From contig NC_088202.1 in assembly GCF_037126465.1 (NCBI RefSeq), positions 83,184,160-83,248,159 on the forward strand: a stretch of 64,000 nt of DNA. Direction: 5' to 3'. The position numbers and the translations under genes were made by a program. The notes under the pieces were generated by a model. The model did not search any database and was not told the DNA's origin. It saw only the letters and a list, made by a program, of their open reading frames with translations. Shown piece by piece: positions 10,040-20,816 of this stretch (position 1 is its first letter; the number at the start of each line of letters is the position of its first letter). This DNA is from Ornithodoros turicata. Taxonomy: Eukaryota > Arthropoda > Arachnida > Ixodida > Argasidae.

Positions 10040-10105
10040 CACTGAAAAGGTTAGCCAGCTGTAGGGATCGAACCCACATCTTCTGGATTACCGGTGTGGA
10101 TTACA
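10040..10105 (-). repeat. tRNA-derived SINE head fragment
   Basis: The minus strand contains GTTCGATCC, an RNA polymerase III B box, in a tRNA-like setting. No cloverleaf with paired acceptor arms can be drawn, so it is a SINE relic and not a tRNA gene. Confidence 0.35.
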
Positions 10106-10318
10106 TGTGTTATGGCTGCTGTCTCTCGTCAACGGATGTGTGTTCACCGTACCGTACTTTCAACCGGTACGATCCTGTGGCGTTGTGTCTAGTTGTGTCT
10201 GTCGACTGTGGTGTTCGTTAAATATACGATGCCCGCCAGGCAGCTAAGCCCTCTATGGAAAATGTAGCAGAAAATGCGCCGTGTAATTCTACGAAGACAT
10301 TGTGCGGCTAGGTGCATA
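10106..10318 (+). repeat. ~210-bp direct repeat, copy A
   Basis: The block from 'gttatggctgctgtctctc' to 'gacattgtgcggcta' recurs at 12029-12241 in the same orientation, with an estimated 88-90% identity. It contains 'gtctagttgtgtctgtcgac' and 'gatgcccgccaggcagct'. It may be a solo LTR-like block, a SINE body or a segmental repeat. No open frame spans it. Confidence 0.6.
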
Positions 10319-10942
10319 AATTTTGTACCCGTCGTCCGACGTCTGCTGGGTACCGCTACAACATTCAGTACTAAAATGAAACAAGGCGTAACTACTCAGT
10401 ACTCTTTTATTTTTGGTGTTTTTAAAATAGTTCGACGTGTAAACGCCATGCAACAAAATACAGAGAGGTAACGGTTCGCGCCGCTGCTGGCGACGAACTT
10501 CAAGCATGCAGGTCTGGCAACTACGGTCCACAAGATGGCAGCGTCTGTCGTTTGACGGTTTTTCGAAGGGAGTTGAGCCCACCTGCGTGAGCGGATAGAG
10601 GATACCTGGAAGGAACGCACGCTGTTACTAGGTGGCTGATTTTCCGACACGCGAAATTAAACGCTCTCTTGCGCACCACGACTGCGTTTTTGTGCGACTG
10701 CGTGTCCCAGGGCTTGTAATCCCAATTTCAACTCTTGGCGGCATATTTTTTTCGAGCCTTTTCATGTTCCTTTAACCCATGACCATGCTCTCACTGAGGC
10801 AGCCTGATGAGCAAAGCATGTGCGAGCGAGACAAAGGCCTGCTTTCGACAAAGGTCTGATTACGTTAATGGCCCGTTAGCCAAAGCATGAAGCAGTTCCA
10901 TTGGTTACATCGGGGAAAGGTGAAAGCGCTTGTGTTGCATCC

Positions 10943-11060
10943 TACCACCGGCTGTGCTGTGCAAGGTTTTCCCTTGATGTTCCGGCAGGCTTTCCAGACG
11001 ATGTCGGCACAGTTCACCCTGAAGTCGTCCCAGGACGCACACCACCCCCACCCCCACTCC
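10943..11060 (+). repeat. Ruka-like SINE fragment, body only
   Basis: The segment 'accggctgtgctgtgcaagg' to 'caggacgcacacc' matches the body of the SINE at 38598-38845 (ccggctgtgctgt, gtcggcacagttc, aagtcg..cc..gacgcaca). The tRNA-like head is missing. Overlapping open frames on both strands in 10865-11209 belong to this repeat. Confidence 0.6.
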
Positions 11061-11449
11061 TTTCTGCTGTCCTCTCTCCATCTGTCCACGTCTGTACGCC
11101 GCTCATAGCCACAGTTGCTTCCTGGTACAGCTCCGGTCAACCTTAATAATAGCACCGGAAAAAATGTGGTCTTATTCGCGAGTGCGATTACAGCAACCCT
11201 TGGGCTCATGAGGAAATCTTAATTGAACGAAATTATTCTGTCAGTTTAACGCAAGGATTTTGTTCACTTAACATTCCCCCCGTGCCCGAAGGGTGGCTGT
11301 TATCGCGCTAGGAAATGAAACCGAGTTTTTTCCAGTGTTAATATTACGGTTGACCGGAGGTGTACTAACGCTGAATCATAAGGAAGCACACATTAGGGAC
11401 GTTTAGTACATCGGAAGCGCTCTACGGTGGTAGTGTCTGGTGGTGGCGA

Positions 11450-11572
11450 TAAAACTGCTTGCCGTAGTTGGCCACGCTTATGCGGCAAACGTCACGACTA
11501 TCGCAGAGGTGGGGTGCGTCCTGAGCCGACTTCACAGGGAATTGTACCGACATTTGACTTAAAGCGCTTGTT
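11450..11572 (-). repeat. Ruka-like SINE fragment
   Basis: The minus strand reads 'atgtcggtacaattccct', 'gaagtcggctcaggacgca', then 'agtcgtgacgtttgcc' and 'gtggccaactacggc'. These correspond in order to the 3' body of the SINE at 38598-38845. The head is absent. Confidence 0.55.
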
Positions 11573-11649
11573 TTAACAGTCCAGTACAGTCACGGGTGCC
11601 TAGTCTATTTCAAGAAGCGCCCTGCGAAAACTATACAATAAAGGAAGCG

Positions 11650-11768
11650 GTCTTTTTGTCCTTTTCCCTCTTTCCTTTTCCTTCTTTTCTCAGTAGCAAA
11701 CCGACCTCTGTTCGGCTGACCTTTCCTTTTTTCCTTTAGTAAACCATCATATCCCCCCTTCCCCAAGA
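11650..11768 (+). repeat. LINE 3' UTR tail
   Basis: Contains 'agtagcaaaccgacctctg', 'cggctgacctttcc', a T/C-rich tract, 'agtaaaccatcatatcccc'. It is the same tail family as at 25711-25790. No coding part is preserved upstream. Confidence 0.65.
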
Positions 11769-12028
11769 TCAGCAACGTGATGCCAGCGACTTCAAAGGAG
11801 TCAAGTGTTTGGATTATCCTGTTCTCGGAACCTTTATCGTAAGTGCCTTAATCGTAAGTCGCCGTCTCGTATTTCAGCCTATTCGTTACGGAGGCCGCCA
11901 TCTTGTGGACCATAGTTATTAGCACTGAAAAATATGCCACCTGGATTTGTACTGAAGTAGGAATTATGTGCAAACACAGTGAGCGTGGTATTTTTGCGGA
12001 ATAGCCACGTCAATCCGTATCCAATCCA

Positions 12029-12241
12029 GCGTGTGTTATGGCTGCCGTCTCTCCTCAACGGGTGTGTGCTCACTGTACCGTACTTTCAACCACTACGATC
12101 CTGCGGCGTTGTGTCTAGTTGTGTCTGTCGACTGTGGTGTTCATTAAATATTGTGATGCCCGCCAGGCAGCTGAATCCGCTTTGGAATATGTAGCAGAAA
12201 GTGCGCCGCGTAATTCTACGACGACATTGTGCGGCTACGTA
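12029..12241 (+). repeat. ~210-bp direct repeat, copy B
   Basis: Second copy of the block at 10106-10318, in the same orientation. The intervening 1.7 kb holds SINE and LINE scraps but no reverse transcriptase or integrase, so an LTR interpretation is not supported. Confidence 0.6.
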
Positions 12242-12429
12242 TTACGCTTTACGTATAACGTATACTTTCAATCTGCTAAATGTATTCTAATCCTTCCAAA
12301 CCTCCCTACTGAACCGGCAGCGCGATAAAGAAACACACGTGGGGGAGAGAGCGCATCGCGAGAGTGAGGGGGCCCATGTCCGTCTGCAGCGTGACGCGAC
12401 GCGGCTACACGGAGGCCCCAAAAGTGCGT

Positions 12430-13064
12430 TAAAGTGCCACTACGGACTAAATCTCGTGTCTTCAGAATGCTACCAAGATTATGTTACCGAAATCTCCTTG
12501 CACTTTACATTCCTGCAAAATATTTTGTCTCTACGTGACGCGTAAGCTAGATAAAACTAATTTTCATTTTTGAGAACTGTGACGTCATGTCATGCTCCGA
12601 CGGAGTGCCCGGCTCTCATCTGGCGACATTGTTGCCCTTCGCATCTTCCGGGGGCTCAGTTTCTGCACTCCGTTAGCGGAGCTCCACGTGACATACCATC
12701 CGACCGCTCCGACCTTGGAGAAAACACAAAGGAGGGAGAAGTGATCTCTCCCATTTTCCCCTCTTTCGATCAGCCTCACATGACTTCTCCACCACGTGAC
12801 CCTCCCCGAACGCCGGCATCGTTGCTAGGAGACGAGTGCCCTCTCCAGCACGTGACATCATTGCAGTTTGTGGGCTTATGATTACATCACTCGCTCGTTG
12901 CGTCATCGAAACTTGCGGAGGTTCAGCAGATCTTCAAACATTGACAGAAATGCACAGCGTTCGTAAACAGGATTGAAATTTCAAGTATAGAATCCTTGAG
13001 GCACCTTCTTTTCATGGATTAAATAAAATAAACGCTATTTTCTGAGTCCCGAGTGGCCCTTTAA
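12430..13064 (+). mobile_element. TTAA-type MITE, copy 2
   Basis: 635 bp with ends TTAAAGTGCCACTACGGAC and GTCCCGAGTGGCCCTTTAA, which are inverted repeats containing the TTAA target. Its interior matches the element at 2147-2776 inverted, for example 'ggactaaatctcgtgtcttc', 'gaaatctccttgca', 'cacgtgaccctcc' and 'ttgaaatttcaa'. The ends are better preserved than in copy 1. No transposase frame is seen. It is probably mobilised in trans by a piggyBac/Kolobok-type enzyme. Confidence 0.8.
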
Positions 13065-13860
13065 AGAAGTGCTATCGCATTTAAAATACACAGGCTCTGA
13101 AGTTCCCCTCGCGCCATTCAACGACCAGAAAATGCTTGCGCGACGGGGTCGTTTCGCGAAATATGTATACACCAGTGGCTATTACCGTGGAAGAGGAGGC
13201 ATCCCCGTGAATGCTCTTGAGGGATGCACGCGTTTCTATACTTGCCGAGTAGCTTTGCGGGACTAATGGATTTCGGTCGGAGAAAGCGAAGTAGGCGCAA
13301 AAGAAGAGGCACAGAAAGAGAATACCAAGTTGGGAGCCAGAGGACAAGATAACCTGATCAACAAAGAAACGCGTGGAAAGCACCTGACTTCCTCTTAATG
13401 GGTTTGGACTTCCTTCCTAAAGGTAAAGATAAAAACGTCTTCTCAAGTGGGTAGGAGAAATAAAAAAAGAATCTTGCCCTATCGAGACGATTGGATGTTG
13501 ACGTCATTATACGTTGACGTTCGAAGGTTTAGGTTATTACATAGTTGTTTTGCTAGATGATAATGACGTACATTCCTTTTAAGGTGACTGCTGTTCATTC
13601 TATATTTGCAGAGTGTCTGCCTCGATGTACGGACGGTGAAAGCGTTAGAGAAATAAAATATGTTTTGAACTATGAAAAACGCATGTCACAATACTCGTTT
13701 GTAAACGTCTCTTTGTTGGTTCTGACATGCCTCGTTGGCTTTCGTTCTTCTTTTATATCACCAGACAGCTGCGGATTGGGAGCGTCACCGGTGTTAGGGT
13801 TTTTTTCCATTCCAAATGCATAAACTGTCTGCGGCGTGTGCTATTTGCCTCGACACACAC
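13065..13860. other. Anonymous stretch
   Basis: No gene was recognised. Opposing frames 13069-13266 and 13081-13383 look like shadows without domains. A (CA)n run at 13853-13869 marks the 3' tail of the LINE fragment that follows on the minus strand. Confidence 0.3.
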
Positions 13861-13869
13861 ACACACACA

Positions 13870-14580
13870 TAAATGGGATGATGATCTGGGGGCCATTCTC
13901 CGCCGTTATGGCGGTGCACTGCCCCATTGCGCTTGTGGAAGGGATGAGAAAGTGATGATGATGGAAAAGTGTCCTATTAGAGTTCGTCCATTAGTCCAGT
14001 GCTGGAGAGGAACTCAGCAACAGCTCGTAGGCCTTGCATCAGATGTGAGGGGTCCGACCATGGCCCGAGAATTTTGGCTAAGTCGACCTGGCGTTGATCG
14101 AGGCGTTGCAGAGCAGTTTCCATGAGGGCGCGCTCGCGATCGTACTGTCCGCGACTGATGGAGGTCACCGCGCACACCACACGTGGAACAGAGGCTGGAC
14201 CCGCCGACACCGAGGAGGTGTTTGAAAGCCGGTGTAAAGGCCACATTAAGTCTCATGCGGTGGAAGACTGTGGTAAAGGAACGCATTCGGCGGGGGAGCG
14301 TAAGGGACAATGGTGGGGTCAACGGAGAAAACCAGAGTGTGGGTGGTGATGTCACGTTGCCGTTGAGACTGCATCATGGGGCCAGTGAGGCTTGAGACGA
14401 GGTAACGGCGATCCCCCCCGAGGCAAGATGATGGGAACACACCGGGTGTACTGGTGCGCGCCTGCGGCTGCTCGATCTGCGTTCTCGTTTCCGCTGATAC
14501 CCACATGACCCGGGATCCACTGGAAGACGATAGAGTGGCCCTCTGCGCTTGCTTTCTTGTGTACTTGTTGCTTGTACTTG
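13870..14580 (-). pseudogene. LINE ORF2 fragment: end of RNase H and C-terminal knuckle
   Basis: On the minus strand, 14475-14550 reads FQWIPGHVGISGNENAD, the C-terminal RNase H motif (W-x-P-G-H-x-G-x-x-G-N-E-x-A-D). Downstream frames, shifted relative to one another, give MRLNVAFTPAFKH, SLCSTCG and GPWSDPSHLMQGLRAVAEFL, the usual ORF2 tail. At least two frameshifts separate them. The 3' UTR (13870-13975) ends at a (TG)n tail. It is a dead 5'-truncated copy, related to the fragment at 22639-23307. Confidence 0.8.
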
Positions 14581-14599
14581 TATTGCCTCGAATCTGCGA

Positions 14600-16750
14600 C
14601 ATTACATTCACATTCTGATCCGCTTTACGTGTTTTTGCACTTTACAAATAGTCCACGCAATGCTGCTCTACTCTGCTGTATACTCTTCTACAACTAGTTT
14701 GCGCAATGTCGAAAGTGTTGCTGAACTATACATGTGGGTGGTGACGTCTCCAGTGCGTGTGTGGAGGCACGATGCTTGAAAAGAAGTTTAATTAGTTTCG
14801 GCTCATCTTTCTCGACACAGTGTGTCATTTATTGCCTTTTTAACGACAGTTGTCAGAAACCGGGAAGATGGGGCGATTGTATTTTAGATCACTGTGTTTC
14901 TCAGGCCTTTTCTCTGCCATTCAGTAATGAGTACGGCAGAGCCTGTGCATACCAGCAGTGAGGCAGTGCGGGTAACGCGTTATATGTCACGAATCGATCT
15001 TGACGTTGAAAGCAGCGCGTGTCATCCGACGAAATGCATAAGACAGCAATTATGCGCCCTGCATGCGCTCTAACATAGCAAATATACAAAGAAAAGGAAA
15101 ATGTATTACATTGATCTGTATACAATGAAACCAGTGAGTAAATGGGCTTTGTGTGCGTCGTTCTGTCGTCTTCATCCCATGGTTAGCTGCGCTTCCCTAA
15201 GTATGGAACTGTACCAACGCGAATAAAGGCGGTGCATCACCACCGACCCTCTATGGGAATCCCCATACAACTCCCGTAGCGCCGCGAAAATTTGGTTGAT
15301 CTCCGTGCAACTGCTTTTAAATGGAAGACGATGCTTAGATCTAGTGCCTGATCGAAGCAGATTTTGCGTTTTAGACACAGAAATGTTTATATCGTCGTCG
15401 AAAGGTTTGGGAAAAGTTATATTTCGAGATTCCGCTCGCTTACAAAATAGAGCCGCCCAAAATCGAAAATCTGGCTCGATCACGCACTAGAAAAACATAT
15501 CAAGAACCAATACCAACAAAAAGATTCATCTATGTTAAGCCGTTGACTTGGCACACGAGTTTTTGTCAGGTATGGTCATTCGTGGAGTACGACGCTTCAG
15601 AATGGGCAGCGCAGTTCTGCCATCTCTCATCGAGTGTATCGTCACAAGCAACAACAATTTGACCGCTGGAAATGATATACCGCTGCACGTGGCCGGAAGA
15701 CGACAAGGCTGACGTTGACCATGACGCGGGAGCACGAGCAGCGTAGCCCAGCCCCAAATTTTGTTTATTGTTTGTTCAACGATGCTCATTTTCTCGGGGG
15801 AACAGTAGATGAAACTTATTTGTCTTGGAATTCCCAGTCGCAGCCACAGAAATGTGGAAGGATCATGTTTGTAAAAAAATAGTGGCGCTGGATAGGTTAT
15901 TCAGTGAAATCTTTTCTTTTACACTGGATGCCGGAAACCTGGCAGCGCTTTTAGCACTCATCCAGTAGGATGTCAACGGGAAGGGGGGTCTGTTGTTTCA
16001 TGGGACAACTTTACAATAGTTATTTGAACCGCACTGGGTATCCCCTCGTCCCATGACGTGGTTAGGTGCGCGGATCAGGTGCGGTCCCCTAGGCTCTAAG
16101 CATTTGGAATTCCGGGCGGCGGATGGAGGTGGTTTGGGCAGATTTCAGACACGTCCATATCGTTTAGTGTACAATAAGGTACAGTGGACAGTTTGATGGG
16201 CAAGTGTGCAGATACGCTTCGTCTGAGAAAAGTTATTCAGGATCGAAGTTGAATCAGAATGGAAGCTGAAATGGAATCGGAGCACTTGGGACCCAGGTCG
16301 AACTACGGTAACTACGGTACTACGAACTACGGTAAATAAATGGATAGAAATGTTGGCTCCCTCAGACTGGGAAATGAATCTCAGCGTTACGACGTCATGA
16401 GCGAGCACTGGGATGGCAGAAGCGTCAAAAACCGGCGGCACGGCAAACCCACCGCCGTCTTCCTCACACCGTTACACAATGATGGCGTCAGGGCGGACAC
16501 TGATGAACGTGAGCATATGATGCCAGTAATACCTTAGTGATACCTCAGAAAGTTATACATGTGTAGTTGCTCGCACGATGAAGCAAAGATTACAACACCT
16601 GGATGCCACCGCCTCGTGTGCGCTATGAAACCATTACTTTTTCCAGGGGATCTTTGCTGCGTTATGGATACATGAAAACACATGTGCAATTGTTTGTGCA
16701 ATTTGACGTCGCTTTGACAGCAGCGAAGTGCATATTTCAGATGACTGAAT
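14600..16750. other. Anonymous stretch with unassigned frames
   Basis: No gene can be named. The minus-strand frame 15172-15483 (103 residues) and frame 15535-15789 (84 residues) have no motif I recognise. 16135-16440 likewise. Several 'aactacgg' repeats occur near 16305-16335. Confidence 0.3.
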
Positions 16751-16755
16751 ATTTA

Positions 16756-16999
16756 GGGCTTTAGCTACATGTCAATATTTGGGGCTTTAGTAACATGTCA
16801 ACGTTTTGGCCTTCGTTACATGTCAATATTTTGGGTTTTAGTTACATGTCAATATTGTGGGATTTAGTTACATGTCAGTATTGTTTGCTTTAGTTACATG
16901 TCAGTATTGTGGGCTTTAGTCACATGTCAGTATTGTGGGCTTTGGTCACATGTCAACGTTTTGGCCTTTGGTTAGTCAATATTGTGGGCTTTAGTTACG
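16756..16999 (+). repeat. ~26-bp minisatellite
   Basis: About nine to ten tandem units of the form 'gggctttagttacatgtca' plus 'atattgt' or 'acgtttt'. Two unit variants (..caatatt.. and ..caacgtt..) alternate irregularly. One unit near 16960-16985 is shortened. It directly precedes the Mutator-like remnant at 17.05 kb. Confidence 0.85.
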
Positions 17000-17054
17000 T
17001 CTGTCTTCACTAATGCATCTGTTCAGTAGCTTCAAGGCGCTCGGAATCTATCAC

Positions 17055-17720
17055 CCATTCAGTTGTGCACTTGCGGACATGGAAGTCGTTTCTGAACGCA
17101 GAAAAGGACAGCGCAGTGAACTAACACTGCAGTGCAAAATGTGCACACTAAAGGGTGTGGCTGACACTGAGGTTCCACCAAGCATCGGACAAGATCATGT
17201 GGACGTGAACACCGCTGTAGTTTTGGGAGTCCTCTCTAGTGGAACGGCATATTGAGCCGATGCTCAGTTATGTGCCGCACTAAACATGCCGTGTATGGTG
17301 ACCGGAACATTCGCGAAATATCAGGACCAACTGGCGGACGGTAGCAAGCGTACAGGACAGAGTCACCTACCGGAACTGAGGAAGTGCGGCCTGTGGAAGT
17401 GCGCGCATGTCTACTGGTACCAGATCCACGGTCAACTCCACGTATAACCAACCGGCAGTGCTGCCTCTTCGTTGTAGGTACTGGACGACGCCTTTCGGAA
17501 CGAGAAAAGGGTGGTGTACCTTGCGCGAATTTATAACGACTACCTCCTGCCAGAGCCTGTTGACCCTGCTATCCTCGAAGCACGCGAATTAGAGTTCCCG
17601 ATTACAGAAGGAAGTACGCTAAGCCAGAAGAATTGTAATCAGTGTGCCGTGTGCCTTTTGCTAATCGAGACAAGGTCATGTGATGTCGGCAGCCTCGACG
17701 AGGACGAGAATGAAAGCTAG
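17055..17720 (+). pseudogene. Degraded Mutator-like transposase remnant
   Basis: The frame at 17100-17255 reads RSELTLQCKMCTLKG, then VNTAAVLG-type sequence (DVNTAVVLGVLSSGTAY), an in-frame TGA at 17253-17255, then ADAQLCAALNMPCMVTGTFAKYQ. This order (Cys pair, V-N-T-A-x-V-x-G, C-A-A-L-N-M-P-C-M, F-x-K-Y) is the pattern I know from the N-terminal half of the Mutator-like transposase family of arthropods and cnidarians. Further related sequence (DDAFRNEKRVVYLARIYND) lies at 17480-17560 after another break. Catalytic residues are not visible. The assignment rests on pattern memory. It is a pseudogene. Confidence 0.5.
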
Positions 17721-18757
17721 AGTGGATTTCTGGAAGTTCCTGCGCGGATAGGCAAGATGACACTCACAATGACAATTTGTTATGAAATGCTCTCACTCCG
17801 AGATCCACGAGCTGAAGGTCACTTCCAGACGAATGGGACATCAGAGACCCAGTTCACGGCATGCTGATCTGTACTTGGGCGAAGTCTGGGGCCGTGGTTA
17901 GTGACGACCAGGATGAGCACAACAGACCCGAATTATATACTCGACCAAACTGGAAACCTCCATTCGCACTTTACGTTCCAAGCAGCTGTATGGTCCACGC
18001 ACGCACATTTTTCTCCTCTACCCTGCTTTTCTTCCCTTTTCTTCTTCTCTTTTGCCTTTCTCCTCCCCTCCACTGATATCCAATGATATGGGAAACGCTA
18101 TGCAGCCTCTTTGCAGTTTTATTTCATTTCCGTTGACTGTGCAAGTAAATGAAGCGTTTTGCACCACCACAACGTGGTGTGAAATTTGTAAGCCCAGGTG
18201 ACAGGAAATAAAGAAAACAGGTTGCGGTTTCGTTTCGCAATTTCCGCGTAATGTCGGTAGGCTATAACATGTCGACACCAACTTGTTTCAACCGCGTCGT
18301 GTCCAACCTAGGTTTTTTGTGTTACGAGAGATTTCGTTTATTATATGCGCAAGCAGTGCAGAAATCACACGAAACGACTGGTGACTAACCCTTCACCCGA
18401 CAACAACACAGCACAGAACAGCAACAGATCAACGAAGAAGTCCAGGAGACAGCTGGACAGCCTGTGCGCATTCAAAAGCCGCGCCACTAATTGTTCCGTC
18501 TGACTGAGCGATGCGTGTTTACAGTATTGGACTTGGCATGGGTGAGCACGAGCGGTCATATGTTTGCACAAGATTTCGCTTGACCCGGCGCGCGCCAAGG
18601 GAAAACAAAAATAACACAAAAAGAAGACGTTACATCAGCGGTACTGCATTTCCAAGCAAGCGCCAAAATGTTGTGAAGCGGTGACTGCGCGAACCATTTC
18701 GCTCGCTGCGCCATCCCTCGACTGTAGACGACGAAGTGCCGGCTATGATGCGCCGCG
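17721..18757. other. Anonymous stretch
   Basis: Contains a pyrimidine-rich tract at 18005-18075 that may be a LINE tail. No domain was recognised in the frames on either strand. Confidence 0.3.
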
Positions 18758-19407
18758 TTAAAAGGGCACTAAAATGTCAAAACAAGTTCACTTCAAATTA
18801 CGTTACACGCTATCTTAATTTCGTACTCGTTATCGTATTTCAAAACTTTGGTTCCGTTACGAAACTACAATCAAAATTATGCCGGACTCTTTCTTGCTTC
18901 GACACTAAGCAGTGAACGACGCTTCAGTTCGTGCATCGGTGTTTGTAGTCCATGATGCGCGAGCACGCGTGTGCTACGCCATGGAGCAGTCCCGGTGAAA
19001 AACATTGTGCGCGTCGCGAAGCGTACTGGCGTCGCTGTCCGAAGGACGTGAAGATAAATGTTGTCAGTGGAACATTCGCGAGAACTGTTGTGGGTTACAA
19101 TTCAGTGAATCGATATTGAAAAATGCAGCAGTGCGCATCATACCGCACATATACGGAACACTACGATCGGACCCGTTCCAAAACCACATGTCCACGATAG
19201 GTATGCGCGCTTCTCCTGCTGTCTCATTGGCCGCCAATCTTTGCCTCCTGGGTATCCCATTCGTTGCCTCCAAAGACGGCTCTGTTTTCATTGCGTTTTT
19301 CTTCTAAACGGTAGCGTTGTGTGAGCTGATTTTGCTTGCAGTACACCAATTGAAACACGGACTTTCATTTGAGAGCAAGTGGTTTTTGCATTTTAATGCC
19401 CGTTTAA
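18758..19407. mobile_element. TTAA-type MITE, second family
   Basis: 650 bp. The left end TTAAAAGGGCACTAAAATG and right end CATTTTAATGCCCGTTTAAA are inverted repeats. The match continues for about 50 bp (..caaaacaagttcactt.. against ..caaaaaccacttgct..). Both ends contain TTAA. The 'AAAGGGCACTAAA' end is typical of TTAA-targeting MITEs in arthropods. The open frames inside (19005-19307 and its antisense) have no recognised domain. Confidence 0.65.
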
Positions 19408-19409
19408 AG

Positions 19410-20100
19410 TGGTTCCTTCTTCAACGTTCATTTCTCGCGGCTTAGCAGAATGCGATACGTACCCATTTAACAATGATCGCTTGTTGTGCTACTTGACAAA
19501 CTGCATTCTATAGTTTTACGTCAAAACTACGGAACTACGAAGAGAAATTATATTTCTCGCACAGACTTCGCGAGGTTTCTATGGGCACATAGAGGCGCTC
19601 GCGTCGTCTTCAAGATGGCGGAGAAAAGAATGATTGCCGATAAATAAATCAACCTGCTTCATGCCTTCTTCCACGAGACACGCTTCAAAAATTTTACAAA
19701 TAACATAACTCGCGCGTGGTTTCCCGCTGTCTTCGTTGCTTTCGTTCACGCCGCTCCTGTGATAGTATCTTTCCCCTCTTCGACATTGAATATTCTTCTC
19801 CACTGTAATTTTACGCTGCAGAATTGAGCAGCACTGTTGCTGTTTGAGTTCTGTAAGCCGGGAAACTCCGTCGCACACGAAGGGAAGTTGCGGCAGTTTC
19901 GGGTCAGCGCCGAATATACCTGTCGTCTGCTGTTATACTATCATTCATTGAGCGCTTCCGCTGGGGTTCGCTAGGTGGCGAGCAGCCAGCTGGAGAGGCG
20001 AATAGAATCCAATTTCAACGGCACTAGAGTAAGCGTAACGCTATATGTGCAAGTTAAGAATCCTTCTGGTCGTCCGACTCCCGCAATCGAGTGGAGGCTG
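19410..20100. other. Anonymous stretch
   Basis: No gene was recognised. A YY1-like 'aagatggcgg' occurs at 19611 but the frame behind it closes after about ten codons. The minus-strand frame 19579-19878 has no known motif. Confidence 0.3.
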
Positions 20101-20112
20101 CCATGATAGAGT

Positions 20113-20236
20113 GATCTCATTTCGGTCAAAGTCTCATTACGGTCAATGTCTCATTACGATCAAAAGTCTCATTACGCACAATAATTCTTTATTTAATCGC
20201 CAAGTGTCTCATTACGTTCAAAAGCATTCTCATTTG
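20113..20236 (+). repeat. ~17-bp minisatellite
   Basis: Five to six irregular units of 'gtctcattacggtcaaa'. One unit is separated by an AT-rich spacer at 20180-20200. Confidence 0.7.
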
Positions 20237-20816
20237 TATAGCCGACTCTAGGATGGGACAAGCGCAATATTTGCCTACATCACATTTCAATAATAGTACT
20301 AGCCCTCGCCCTAAGAACGAAAAAAAGTCACTCACTGCTTTGTCTCCCTCCCCGGCGAACATTATCAATTATATTACCTTCTCGTTTCGTTCAAAAAAGA
20401 ATACACCGTGCTAGTCATGTTAGCGATGAGTGTGTTGTACCTTTAGGCGAATGTACCACTATGCTGTGTACACAGTGTTGTCTGACGGTGGTTGTAGCGC
20501 ATACATAAAACATGGCGTCAAAAAGGAAACTGCGACAAGGGAAAGGTGTCACAGACAAGTTTACTGCTGTTTGAGAAAAGTGCACTTGTTATGAGAAAGG
20601 TGATCTTTTTTCATCTTTGCTGCTTTGTTTTGCTAAAACTTTTTGTGACTTCAGAGTTTACGAATACAAAAGTGCTGGCGTGTCTACAAAAGCGCCTTTA
20701 TTTGCATATTCTGTATTGCAATCTGCTTATTTTCAAAATAAGAAAAGCAGACACTCCTAGTCGTTATGCCACGCTACCCAGTTACCCATTGCCTCTGTGA
20801 GCAGCAACAACAACAA
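20237..20816. other. Anonymous stretch upstream of LINE
   Basis: No gene was recognised. A short (CAA)n at 20805-20818 lies exactly at the 5' truncation point of the LINE. Confidence 0.3.

Noticed and set aside
10106..12241. Complete LTR retrotransposon
   Set aside because: No reverse transcriptase, protease, integrase, primer-binding site or polypurine tract was found between the repeats.
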